64,000 nucleotides of DNA from Ciona intestinalis. Lineage: Eukaryota > Chordata > Ascidiacea > Phlebobranchia > Cionidae. Shown here one piece after another: positions 50,601 to 63,000 of this stretch (positions are counted from its first letter, which is position 1; each line of letters starts with the position of its first letter). The translations under genes and the position numbers were made by a program. Location: contig NW_004190384.2 in the NCBI RefSeq assembly GCF_000224145.3, positions 206,349 through 270,348 of the forward strand, in the 5' to 3' direction. The notes below the pieces were generated by a model, which saw only the letters and a list, made by a program, of their open reading frames with translations, had not been told where the DNA came from and searched no databases.

Positions 50601-53600
50601 TGAAAAAACTATATGAATTGGAATTAGATTGTTAAAGCAAAACCTCTTTATTAGTAAATTGGTGTAAGCAAATTAAATCAATATATTACACGTATAGACG
50701 CAAATAAACCAGTATTACATACACATTGTAGTAGAGTGAGGTAAGATCCACAGTCTTGTGACTTTTTTAGGTGGTAACGGTATCCGTTTCACCAAAAAGA
50801 AGAGCATCCCATCTTACCCCATAGTAGTAAACAATATTCTTTACTGGACATCTCCTAAATATATACTTTTTATGTGGTTATGGGTAAAAGCTGTTTAAAT
50901 CATTATAGCCAATGTTGAAGAGGCGCTATGGTAGAGTGGGGTAAGATGGGACACTCATTATGTATAACTGCAGACTTACCTTCCAAATTCCGAAACGGAA
51001 TCTCTTCGAACAGACAAGATAACAACATCATAGCCAACAGAAACCGCTATTTTCCTCCCGCTTGGTGAGAATTTAACGCTAACAATAGAGGGGTTTCCCC
51101 CGCGTAAGCATTTGTATTTGGTTTGAGGGTAAATCTAGTAAAAAAACATTTCTTATAACATATTTTTTGTTTTATATATGCTTAAATATAAGAAACACTA
51201 AAGCGGCATTCAAAGTTGTTCAAATAATAAAGCAAAATAAGCAGATATCGAGATATGACAAAGTCGAAAATATCCCTAAATAAATATGAATACGCTCCAA
51301 CTGTTTCCTAAGTCAAGTTCACAGAAGTTGAAACAATGACGAAAGATATTTCACCTCGAAATCATTGAGATTCACACGAACAACTACCACAGAGCCGGTG
51401 TCGGTACCAACCACTACAAGGTTCCTTCTACTGCAGCAATCTAGTGATATGACGTCACCAGCTGTAGGTAATTTACATCGCCCTACGACGCTATATGAGA
51501 ATAATGTACCGGTTAGGATACGGCAAAGTGGTTATAGAGTTTACTGGATCAAAGCTAGTCGCTGCTGTGATAGTTGTCTAAGTTGTCGGCGACACCGAAA
51601 ACCATGCCCACAAAGTAAGGTGTGTGGTAACTCTTCAGCAGGCACGAGGTGTATGAAACAGAACACCTACGTTACAACGACTGTCGTTACCCGCTACATT
51701 AAGTTACATTCATTTATAAAAGCCGTTTTGTACAAATTGTTTAGATATTTTATATTCAACAACTTTTACCTGCGTTCTGTTGAACTTAGTAAGAATAACC
51801 AGCCATTTGTGGATGACGTCACGATGACGTCACCACATATTCTATTTTTCTCGATAAAAACATGGTGGTGATAAACATGGTTGCTTGATGCAAATGGTGG
51901 ACAAAGTCGTTTTGTTAATTCCTCCTTCTTACTTTTCTCCCTGGAACAATATTGTTGGTGAAGTGGTTTGAGATTTAACACAGTTTATGGTTGAATTCAT
52001 TCACCTAACATATGCAGTGGATTTCTATTTTTCGTTCGATTTGGTAGTAAACAAAGAATATTCATGTTAATGATATCTTACGTTATCCCAACGTACTATA
52101 TTCAAATACAGTCTGCTTATTATACGCGCTCGTTAAAGTAGCACAAAGGAGGAAATTCTTACTTTTGTAAAATTCTCTCGTGCGCCCACAAGCGGGGAGT
52201 TGTAGGAAGGCTGTTGTGTTTTGATTCAAACAAAATACTTGCACGAGATTTATCTTTCTGCCATGCGTAATGCTTTCTTTGTTTAGGGGTTTTCCCACGG
52301 TCGTAGGAATACTGGCCAACTCTAATTTAAATGTTGAAGTTTTAGTACAAACAGTTTAACCAATCCTTATAATTATTTTTTATTTCGGTATAAAAAGTTA
52401 AAACCATCTTTAGTGATGTAAGAAGTTTTAGACAACAACAAATATATAATTTTATTTTTTTCTTCCACCACAGTAACTAAGGCCAGATTAATTAAAACAA
52501 CAAATTAGCAACAAAGACAGTCGTTAAAATATGCTGCTGGTGAAAACTACTTGAATAAAATCGTGGATTCTTGTCCATGTATGCATTGAAACTCAGTTTA
52601 TTGAGAAACCCGTCTTTTGTACACTTAAGTAAAAAAATCTCTATTTTCAAAGAATAAATTTTTACCCGGCGCGCTTGCTTTCTTTCATTGTTGTGAAACT
52701 AACTTGGGTTTCTGGATGACATGGTTTCGATTGTTCCACTTCGGATGATGCAACTGGAATAATGGGTAATTGTAATACTAACTGACGAAACAATATAAAG
52801 TCTTACGTAAATACATTTATGTAGATTAAAGAAAAATAAATGTTATGCTACGACCTAATTTTGGGTTGTCTAAATTGTCAGCCAGCATTTGTTACAAAAA
52901 TATATATTAATATTTCATGTATAACTCGAGAACGAGGTGTATAAACAGAACACCCGTGTTATAACGAATGTGTAGCTGCCAAGATGAATAAAAAAACGTG
53001 AAAATAATTGATAAGCCGGCACGAGGTGAAGACAACAACGACTGTCATTGCCCCGTCATACCGGCATAAATCACATTTATTCATAGAAATCTCACATAAC
53101 CACACCTTTGCCTATAAAACAAAAAATTAATATAATGAACGAATCAACTTAAATTACCTTTTTTCCGCCTGCTGTGTTTTACCCTCATACAGGCCATTGA
53201 ACCAACACACGTGACACCACTTTCAAACCCTCTTGCTGCTTCTAATTCCTCCCAACTTGAATCCGTGGATGTTCCGCTTTCATCTGTTGTTAGTTGTGAT
53301 TGATTTCTTAAGTTTGACATCGCAACCGGGATTCGAAGCCCGTACCTATGGGTTGATGCTTTTGCCTGGCTTGCTGATACATCGTTAACCACTTTAAACA
53401 CAGGTCTTTGACTGCAGTTCACATGAACGGATAATATGAATTGATACTCGGTTGCCACAAAAAGATAATCATCAACGAAGGCAAGAGCGTTTGCAGACCC
53501 TGCTCTTGTAGGTATCTCAATCGAACCCCAACATTCCAGTTTAGACTTGCGAGCGTTGAAAGCTTTAACCAGCCGGTCACGTGAACCAGCTGTGAATATT

Positions 53601-56600
53601 AAACCTGCAACATAAAAAATAACATTGAGGAATATTTGACTTTAACACGAATATAATATAATCTATATAAAATGTTTTGTAACTTTGTGTTTTGCAATAT
53701 TCAGTGGGGAAAGATGAAAAAGGTTTTCATCCTCATTTAGGGTCCCATTGGGTCGTAAACAAATAATATTTACATATTTATATCACCGTACTCCGGTCAC
53801 TCTAATAGAACATTATTAATTGGTAAAACCACGATCAGGAAACATATAATTTATTAAATAAAGGTATCCCATGTTACCCCACAGTAATATATGTGTGTGG
53901 TCTATATCAGTGCTCTTCAACCTTTTATGGGTTGGTGAACCCCTAAAGTTGTTGCGTCGAACTCATGCACCCCTGATTGCTTTAACGTAAAACTAATGAC
54001 ATTTCACAATTCCCAGTGATGCGAGATATAGAATTCATATAAAAAAAACTGTAGGAAAGTGGCTAAATTTGTTAAAAATGTTCAAAACTGAATATTATTG
54101 CTGAAAATTGTTGAATTTTGTGATGCACCCTTGTATACCTTTTTGCACTGGTGCACCCCTGGCATATTTCGTGCACACCGGTTGAAGAGCACAGGTCTAT
54201 ATTTTAATAGTAATATTATTTTAAGTCATCTAGTTTATGGGTATTTACCATCGTTGTTGACGCACACAGCAGAAAGATGGCATTCATGGGCGTGCGAAAA
54301 ACCCTTCGTTGCAACTTTGTTTTCCTCCGACCACACAAGTAAAGTTCCGTTAGAATCCCCCGTTACAATACTACCATTCAAAAATCGTGTGGTGGCTTGA
54401 CAACAAGTCAAATACTCAGCTCGGAAAAAGTTTTTCCCGAAATCGCCCCTGAATATAAAGGTAGTTTAGCTGTTATTACAGCTACTTCGGGGTAAGATAG
54501 GTATCATTAGCACATAATCCACTATATTTTTATATCGTACTAACATTTAATACTGTAAGAGTCGTGTGGATGAGGTTGTATCATTCTGAAAAAAACGGTC
54601 TTATAAAATAATTATTGTTACGACCTGTTAGTCTCGTTTTACCCCGTGTCCCATATTACCCATCCCACCATAAATTCCATTATTACCACACTCATACTCA
54701 CTCCACAGGTCCAGATATTGTCGGTTCCATATTATCATCTATCGCGCTGAAATCATTGGAAACATTCCAAAATAAAATATTTTGTTTTCCCGCTGTAACA
54801 AAACCTCCATCCGCGGTCAAGCTTGCAGTGATGGATCTTATACCGGCCGAAGTACCTGCTTATATTATATATTAAATAAAATCTACAGGCGTGGTATACT
54901 GCGTATACAGCACGTCTTCCGCTAGACCAACGGGGTTATGGATTCAAGGCTCGGTGCTGCTACTATTGTGGGCGTTTGTGGCCACACTTAACAGTAGCTG
55001 TTCCAACCCAGTGATCAGTATAAATATTTGTCTAAATTGTCCATGCATTTCCAAAAAAACATTAAAACTCTATTAAAATATTCGCAAACAAATTTACGTA
55101 TGGTAACTATAAGCTGTCACAAGATGTATGAAGCAGATCACCCGTGTTATACAGACTGTCGTTTTCCAGCCACGCGAGAATAAATAAGTTACATTTATTC
55201 AATATAATAAACATAAAAAGTAGGAAACATACACGATTTTGAAGATGGTGGTTCTATCTCAGGTTGTCCTTCATTTATTGCAACATCCGTGTTTGGTTTT
55301 ATTGCGTTAATTGTGTCCATACTTGTCACCATACACCCACCATCCCACACCGTTAGAGTAGCTTGTTCATTGTTTTCCAAAACAACAAAATATCCCTGAA
55401 GATTGAACATGGCTTATGAGATTTAAGAGAATTTACATGGCATTACTGTTTATGTCAGTTATTCATATAGTTATAATTTTAAAATCAGCTTCATAGGCTA
55501 CGGTTCAGTTTCTATTGCTTGGCAAAACAGATAACACATCTGCAACTGAGTTTAGTTTAATATAATTATACAAAATGGCCGTTACTGACTTACAGGCAAG
55601 TTTAGGAATTGCATTCTTTGTACATTGTTGCGAATTGTTCCAACTCCAATCACGTGTAAAGTTTCTAAAGTAATAACATCCCATATTCTAATGTGAGTTT
55701 TCCCGGAGGAAAAGTCTTCGTTTGATGAGCTGGATCGTTCCCAAACTTTGTTCTCGGTTTGTGCCGATCCAATTTGCCCAGCAGTAGGATGTACAGCGAT
55801 ACTAAACAGAGAGAATGAATGTAACTTGCCTATCATCGCATGCGCGGGGGCAACGGCAGCCGTTACTTCGTCCATCTATTTTGTCACCCAAACAACAACA
55901 AAAAAACAATCAAAAGTTACGTATACTAACTCGTAAGCTGACACGAGGTGTATGAAACAAAACACCCGTGTCATAACGACTGTCGTTTCCCCGCGCCATA
56001 GAAGGATAAATAATTAACGTTCCTTTAAATGTGTGGGATTACCTCGTAATTTCTCCAGTATGTTCACAATAATGCCGCTGTGTTTTTCGTTGATGGTTGT
56101 AAAGTATGACAATACTTCCAGTGTAATAAACAAGTTCGTTTGGTTCAACAACCGCAAGCGACTGATCATGACTAACGTTGCAACCATACCTTTATGCATG
56201 CAAATAATAATCATATAAATGTAGGTCCAAGGCTCTTACAAAGGTATGGAAATTTGCTAAACACCATATTTCATTATGTAATATTTAAATTAACAATGTT
56301 CTTTTAGAGTGCCAGCGATGCGGGTATATGATTCTGTAAAAACAATTTCTTTACCACCGAATGGAACGAAAAATAGGATAAAAAATAAACTCTGACCCTT
56401 CTATTTGTTAGACGGGGTATTCAACCGAAGCCAATGACAATTACTTATTTACTTACACCCATTCCATAGTAAGTTGGGACTTGGTATGCCTTGCGTGGAT
56501 GGAAATCTCATCTTTACCAAACAACTTCCCGGGGTACAGTTCAACAAACCCTTCCCCTACTCGTACTTGCTCACATTGTCCGTTTGATATATCTTGCATG

Positions 56601-59375
56601 TCATCATCAAGGTCAACCATATCTTCTAACGATGACTGAGTTGAGATAGAATCCACATCAGAGCGATCGCATGGTTTACTCTCTTCACCAAGTTTTAAAC
56701 CTCCTGCTTGCGAAACACCCAGGTCTTCCTCGCTTGGATTAAGCTTTATTTCATCAGTTTTCGCAACTTCGTCATTTGGATTCTCCACAACTTGTTTTGT
56801 TTCAGCGATGTTTGTAATTGTTTCGCCTTCAATAGAATCATCCAAAATTTGTTGACTCGTTTTATTTCTTTCTTTGTTGTCAATTTGCGATACATCATGC
56901 TGTTCGTCTTCAGCGGAACCTGGTGTTTTTACTTCATCAACGACTTCATTATTGTCCCCAACAGCTTGAAACGATTCCCGGCATTTCTCCTCATCACATA
57001 TTAACTCTTGTTCAATGTTTTCGGAATCTGGTGATGTCGGTGTGTTGATATCATCTTCCTTAGGTGGGTCTTCATGCGCACACAAAGAATTCAAAATATT
57101 ATTCTCCATCTGTTGTTCAGTGCGTTCCTTGTCGCCAATTTCTACAATATCCAAAACACTCCTGTTCTTGTTACATTCAAGGTTGGTTGGATTTGCGCAA
57201 CAATCCTCACCGGTTTGTTGCGAAACTTCGCCATCAGGCTTGCCATTAGTAGTTGTTGTAACAGTGTTTGTATTTAACTCTTTGTTCAAACAAGATTGCA
57301 GATGTTGATGTTCGACTACGTCATCATCTTTCACATTCAATGTTTCAATTGAATTATCTGCCGTGCTGATTGTGTTTTCTGGTTCGTTAGAAGGAACCAA
57401 TTTAATATTTCCCTCAACATTTTGGGTTGGTGTCGCAATTGGAACAATATTTTTATGTTTCTCAGGTTCCTCAACAGAAGCATTCTTTTCATTATTTGGT
57501 TGAACCTTGGTATGACCTGCCTTGTCTTGCTGTATTTTCATTGGTTTGTTTTTATGTTCGAGTTTTACTATTGTTGTATTGTTGGTTGGCTTTGTTGAGC
57601 TGATATTTTCTTCCGCAGGTTCATCAACTTTTGCGTCATTCATTGTTTTCTCTTCTTTAGGTTTCGTATTTTCATTTTCTTCAAGACTTACAAGTGGTTT
57701 GCTTTTTTCTTTATCTGATGTTTCTAGATATTGACAAGATGTTCTTAATTGTATTTTAGCTGCATTTTTCTTTAGATTAAAACAATAACGTATTTTTAAA
57801 TGAATATCTCCACGCTGCATATTGTTTGTTAGGTCTAACGTCTTAACCGATGTAACAAAATCCGTATATAGACGTGTTATGTATTATAATTCTTTATTCT
57901 TCGCTATAGTAATCGAAGAGACAAGTAAAAGATATTGATATTAAAAGTTATTATTTTCTTTATACATGTTATACTTCAAGTTAGGTTGACCTTTATCATT
58001 GGTATCCTTGCTTCCAACATCAACATTCTTCAAAACATTTTCTTCCTCACTTTTCTTGTTCATCACCACAGTGACGTCATCGGCTTTTTTGATCTCAGGA
58101 TGTTGAACCGAGGCACCGAGTTTAAAAACTGTTTTAAGTTTCCCGATACCGGCAGCCTTTGCTCGGAATTTATCCAACTTGTAGTTTCTCGTTGTTTTAG
58201 TTGCTTGTATAGCTTCGATGTTCAATACGGGTGTTGTGGCGATTGGCACGAGACCACTTTAGAAATAATAGATTATATCTGATGTACATTTAGCTATAAA
58301 ATACAAATCTGATATTTTAAATATTCTGTTTTAGCAATTACCAACGCACTTTTAGTGTACAGTTTATAAATAATTAAATATTCTTTGTTTACCACAGTCA
58401 CGATACCAACATTGTCCCCCACCCTTGCTAGCCATGGTAGGAACCTGAGATTTGTCGCAAAGACTTTGAACAGCTTGAACATAACAGTAACTGTGGGGTA
58501 AGATGGGATGTCGCTAGCACATAAAGATCCTAAATTTTCGGATTATTTAATCGATAAATATTCTTTGTTTATTACAAAAAACGGACGATTATAGAGAGTA
58601 AAAACATGACCTATCTTACCCCACCTTACTGTAGTGTTTTTAGCTTATTTAGAACTGATAACTTAACTTACACGTTTTCCGGAGCCACTTTAGTTGATGT
58701 ATCCGATATATGTTTCAGAACCTCCACACTATCTCGCCCAGTTTTCCTTTGCGCATTCTTCAACGTTCGCATCGCAGTTTCAATGTTAATACCTCGGTTG
58801 TCGGTAATAGTTTGTCGAAGCTCGCCCCGCAGTCTGTCGTCAAGTCTGAATTGAAATGCACAAACAAGTCAGAAATCCAGGGGAACATGTGTTTAATATT
58901 TCTTTTCAATCTTAACGCTCTAAGTTCCAGTGTATGTTGTTGGTGTAAAAGTCCCAGCCCCCTACAAAGCACCAGCCCCCGAAAATACCCAAGAAACCAA
59001 TCTTTTAGGTTACATACGACATGGTAACTTGTAAGCGAGCATAAGGTGTATGAAACAAAACTTATTTTTATTAACCTCTTCGAGTATGATCACGAAGATC
59101 AAATTAACAAGGAAATTAGCAGGAAAAACAGTCGTTTAAACAAAGTTTGACTCGAATGTATGGAAATGATCGTCAGTTAAAAGTGTGGCTTTTGAACCGT
59201 GCAACCAACCAACGTACTCAATTCCATGAAAGTGAATCAAGTTCCAGAAATCAGTTTCGTCTGTAATCCGTGAATCAGTAGCCAACTTTTCCATATCCAT
59301 CTTCAAAGTTCGAAGTCTTTGAAGACTAACTTGTTTTAAGGAATTCACCAAGGCGTCTTCTCCGAATTTATTCAT
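47608..59375 (-). CDS. EML: EML-type microtubule-associated protein (HELP motif and WD40 repeats)
   Basis: Nineteen exons on the minus strand: 59375-59152, 58845-58672, 58256-57991, 57723-56457, 56189-56043, 55801-55594, 55395-55233, 54855-54702, 54448-54249, 53604-53158, 52753-52666, 52321-52163, 51940-51770, 51490-51355, 51134-50980, 50593-50496 (or 48963-48866), 48606-48493, 48436-48232, 47722-47608. They sum to 4491 nt, 1496 residues. Residues 1-221 are an unrecognised helical/basic N-terminus. Residues 222-610 are disordered and Glu/Asn-rich. The HELP region follows (LTMEWVYGCNVSHD, TQRHYCEHTGEITSIAVHP, THIRIWDVITLETLHVIG). WD repeats follow, including SIVTGDSNGTLLVWSEE, NLVVVGTDTGSV, GRCVGHQNSNISGVDWS and DKNLIQWTLD. 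EML proteins bind tubulin through this double-propeller region. The 57991/57723 junction (GTCAAC donor) is the least certain. ATG lies 15 nt after an acceptor-like CTACACTGCAG. Confidence 0.85.
47767..47960. mobile_element. MITE, complete
   Basis: ACAGTAGGATGAGGGAAGAT at the left and TCTTCCCCCACGCTACTATT at the right. It lies in the last EML intron. Confidence 0.85.
48676..49330. repeat. EML duplication, copy 1
   Basis: About 650 bp nearly identical (roughly 95 % by eye) to 50297-50967. It includes the 98-nt EML exon 48963-48866, flanking intron and the start of a MITE (GTAGAGTGGGGTAAGATGGG at about 49299). Confidence 0.85.
50247..50296. other. Assembly gap (50 N)
   Basis: It sits exactly at the left edge of the second copy of the EML duplication, which suggests a join between haplotypes or misassembly. 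Confidence 0.95.
50297..50967. repeat. EML duplication, copy 2
   Basis: Second copy, with exon 50593-50496. The two 98-nt exons differ at two positions, both synonymous (ATA/ATC, TCG/TCT). Small indels occur in the introns (for example an extra TTAACAATA near 50468). Confidence 0.85.
51590..51712 (+). mobile_element. SINE tail fragment
   Basis: CAGCAGGCACGAGGTGTATG through GTTACAACGACTGTCGTTAC and AAGTTACATTCATT, in an EML intron. Confidence 0.8.
52855..53085 (+). mobile_element. SINE copy with a repeated tail segment
   Basis: TTGGGTTGTCTAAATTGTCA, then GAGAACGAGGTGTATAAAC to about 52985. A second AAGCCGGCACGAGGTG and TCATTGCCCCGTCATACC follow at 53012-53085. It looks like one copy plus a partial second. 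Confidence 0.65.
53700..53890. mobile_element. MITE, diverged
   Basis: TCAGTGGGGAAAGATGAAAA at the left and CCCATGTTACCCCACAGTAA at the right, in an EML intron. Confidence 0.75.
54478..54672. mobile_element. MITE, diverged
   Basis: TTCGGGGTAAGATAGGTATC at the left, GTCCCATATTACCCATCCCA at the right, in an EML intron. Confidence 0.65.
54896..55200 (+). mobile_element. tRNA-derived SINE, full length, sense
   Basis: The head contains a B-box-like GGATTCAAGGCTC after a CCGCTAGACCAACGG region. The body has TTCCAACCCAGTGATCAGT. The tail is GTTACATTTATTCAA. It lies in EML intron 7. Confidence 0.85.
55812..56015. mobile_element. Two SINE tails in opposite orientation
   Basis: A minus-strand tail (AATGAATGTAACTTGCCTAT to about 55865) is followed by a plus-strand tail (GACACGAGGTGTATGAAACA to about 56015), forming an imperfect inverted repeat beside EML exon 6. 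Confidence 0.65.
58487..58633. mobile_element. MITE, short version
   Basis: ACTGTGGGGTAAGATGGGAT at the left and TATCTTACCCCACCTTACTG at the right, in EML intron 2. A degraded relative lies at about 58317-58410. Confidence 0.8.
59005..59065 (+). mobile_element. SINE fragment
   Basis: GGTTACATACGACATGGTAA through GCATAAGGTGTATGAAAC, in EML intron 1. Confidence 0.65.
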
Positions 59376-60078
59376 TATTATTGTGTAGTGCTGCAGTGTA
59401 GAAAACCGTTAGCAACTTATTATTTTCTAATTCTTAATAATTACCAACAATAATGCTGCGGTTTCTCTTTAATTACTACTAAACGGGACATTAAGTATAA
59501 ACATAGCCACCCTACTATATATTGCTCTTACTTGCTTAATATACTAAAGTTTTGTAAATTCGAAGAAGGTCTTACAGTTGCGAAACCATTGCTCGGTATA
59601 CAGTTTAACTTCTTTATCTCATTCACAAAACAAAAGTTGCTTCTACACGTATTGTAAGGAGCAGAGTGTAATATGAGATGGTTATATTGTTTGAACAGAA
59701 CTTAGCACGTACAAACCTATCAGGTTACATTATCTTAACAAAATACTAAAACAGACAAAAGTTAAGAGATGTTTAAATAATATGTGGTTACAGATCAGCA
59801 CTGAGAACACACGTGTCATCGGTCAAGCGAATTAATAAAAACAACTTCTTTATTTTCGCGTTGCGAGGCGTGTCAGCTTTAATGTAAATAAATATTCTTT
59901 GTTTACAAACAAATAGGACGTTAAAATAGAACGAAAACGTGACCATTTTGCCCAACACTTTATAATTTTTGTTTTGTATTACGAGATGATGGTAGCAAAG
60001 CATTGGCAAGTTAATTTATAATTATTATAATTGCAGTGAGTGTTCGTACAAGTTTGTTACATCAGTGAATTTACAATC
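59376..60078. other. Spacer between EML-like gene and upstream membrane-protein gene
   Basis: Both genes are on the minus strand. It holds the membrane-protein 3'-UTR with a minus-strand AATAAA (59849-59854), a partial MITE at 59460-59525 and the EML 5' region. No further gene. Confidence 0.6.
59849..59854 (-). terminator. Polyadenylation signal (TTTATT on plus strand)
   Basis: Minus-strand AATAAA about 225 nt past the stop codon of the six-TM protein. Confidence 0.5.
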
Positions 60079-63000
60079 TCAATCTTCATCGATGATTTGC
60101 ACTGCATGTTCCTTTACTCGACAATATAGATATGTTTTATACATGAGGTAGAGTAGTATGGCTAATAGTGATGCAGCCCATGCAGCCATGCCCATCCCAA
60201 GCAACAACATGAACATTGAAAGTGTTTCCTCTCGACCAGTGAAGTAACCAACTCGCTCGATAAACTGCAACCTGTAGTATAGAAGTTAAAGGATAAAACC
60301 AAACATGAATAGACATTTGTGTGCTGAAAAAATGCTCAAATGTAATCTAAAGGTACAAGCTAAGATTCGAAAATTCCAAAGTTAACTTAGAGGAAATGAG
60401 CAACCACATATATATAAAATCATTTTGCAATTTAAATCCAACACATAGAGTAGGGTGGGGGAAGATGGGACATCTTTTCAATCCATTTTCTCGTCCCATT
60501 TGGTTGTAAATAAAAAACATTCTAAGAATTTTTAAACTGTATCCTCACGACTTCCATAGACTGTTATTAATTGTTTAAAAGGCGGTCAGGATATTTTGAT
60601 AACATGTGCTAAAGGTGTCCCATATTGTTGTGACATACCAAAGTATATGTACGCCAACAATGGCAGCAGCGAAGAGCCTTGAAGTTAATATAAAGTCTTA
60701 CCTGAACACCCCGATCGCAGGAGTTATAACTAATAGAGTTGACACAGTGACGCATAATATAAACGCGAACAAACTAGCTATCACCCTAGCAGCATACCAC
60801 CACAACGTTACATTGCCATGTTCTCGCCATAATATCCGTAGAACCACCTGGAATATTAACTCAATAAATGAATGAATCTAACTTATTTTATCCTTGCGTG
60901 GACGGAAAACGACAGTTGTTATAACACCAGTGTTCTGTTTCAAACACCGCATGTGGCAGCTTACGAGTTACCACTTGCTTGTGTTTTTTGTGGGTGATGT
61001 TTTTTGGGGGATTTTTATTTTATTTTTTTTATGCGTGGCTGATAATTTGGACAATTGATAACCACTAGGTGTAATAAATTAAATATGGTCCTTATCTATG
61101 CTTATGAAGTTGGACGATTGTCGTAATAAAATAACATTTCGGATCCATTGCGTTTAAATGCATGTTTTATATAGAAGTGCAGGTGAAACCTACAAATATC
61201 AAATTTAACGAGTTCTATTGTTTGCCTGAAACGACAATATCAGCGTTTTAGCTAAATACAGCATGGGGTAAGATGGGATATCGCCACAGTTTTATAATTT
61301 TGTAAAAATTCTTTGTTTACTCACAAATGTTACAATAAAACAGAATGAAAACTTAAACTATCTTACTCCAACCTTTTTGCTCTTATACAACTTTGTTTAT
61401 ATTTTTGCTAAATTCATATCATTAACACTATGATATTAATAATGGTTGATTTTAAATGCTCCCTTACAATAAATAAAACGCATCCCCCTGCTGCACCGTC
61501 CAAACCTTTCGCTGCTGTTGCTACAATCAGACTCATGTTCACGTGATCGTTTAACCATGACAACGGACTGACGTCAGAGCAATCGCCTTCTAACGCACAA
61601 TGCCAACAACTGGAGGTAGAACTGAGCGTTAATTGATGATTGAATGTAACTTACTCCATCCTCAGGTAATGACAGTCATTATAATACGTGTGTTCGGTTT
61701 CATACACCTCATGCCCGCTTGATTAGTAAATATGAAACAGTGACTGGTTCTTTTTTTTTGCTGTAATATTTTGGACAATTATTAGTGACCATATAAGGTA
61801 ACAACAGTTGTAGGCTTATTGTCCAAATACGCCAACATAGCCTTAATATAAAATATATTTCATAAAGTAATTCACTCACGAGAAGCCGAACTGTCCAACG
61901 TGGTAAGCTGCAGAATTCACTCCAAGTGCGCCAGTAACAAGTTGTAGAGGCATGCCGGCTATGTTGATTACGTAAGCAGATAGAAAGTGATTGTGGGCAG
62001 TAACCATTACCACTAATCTATAATGATGAAATAAGATTTTGAACGAATGAATGAATGTAATTCCTTATTCTTACATGACGATCGTTATATATCATAAATT
62101 CTGTTTCACACACCTCGTACCCGCTTATTAAAGAATTCTACACATGTTACGTGCCCGTTCATTTAGATACCGACAAGTGTCAAAACTTACCGTGCAAAGA
62201 TGCAAAGTAGCAACGATGGGAAAGACCCGATGATGAAAACTGGTTCGAACACATCGATGGTCACGTGTCTGTGCGCCTCCAAGCGTCGTGTCGCCTCTGG
62301 TGTTTTCATGAATTCACGAATCGCACTCTCATTCGCACACGCAAACTCAGCGCTTCCTTTTGGCATGAATGAATAAAATTAATTTTATTCTTACGAGCAA
62401 CGTATACATCATCCCATGCCGGGGCAACGACAAACGTTATAATAAAGGTGTTCTGTTTCATACACCTTGTGGCAGCTTTCGAATTAGCTGCACATGTGTA
62501 ATTTTGTGAATGATTACAGACAGCCCATAAAGGACCATTAGGTTTAATCGAATGTCGTGAACAAGTGTCTTGCTCAAAAATACATACCGTCAACAAAAGT
62601 AGTGGACCAGTAACCAGCTTTAACCCCCAAATCTATGGGTACAGAGGCAAGCATGAGCTACCGATAAAACATAAGAAGTGTTCGATGTATGTTGATATAT
62701 ATTTACATTTACCAGCTTTCTTTGGGAAGATAGTTGTTTCCAAGGCGAACACCGTTGTGTCGTCATTGCTGACGTATTTCGTGACGTAACTTGGAGTCGG
62801 ATTCTGGGAGCGTTTGAACTTTCCGTATTGTTGTGGAACAATGTATTGTACACCAACGGGATTTATATTAGTGTTTATGTTGAATGGACTTGGTCGGTCG
62901 TCGGGTTGACTTTCTATTGGTAATGTAGGGAAGGAGTTCCAAGTGTCGAAGTCTGATTGCCGACGTCCTCTTAGTGGTGCTGGTGGGTTAGAATGGTGAC

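Noticed and set aside
51365-51871. 168-codon plus-strand frame
   Set aside because: Antisense to EML exons 13 and 14 and to a SINE; the minus-strand exons have domain and phase support.
56708-57308. Several plus-strand frames of 60-98 codons
   Set aside because: Shadows of the long EML exon 57723-56457.
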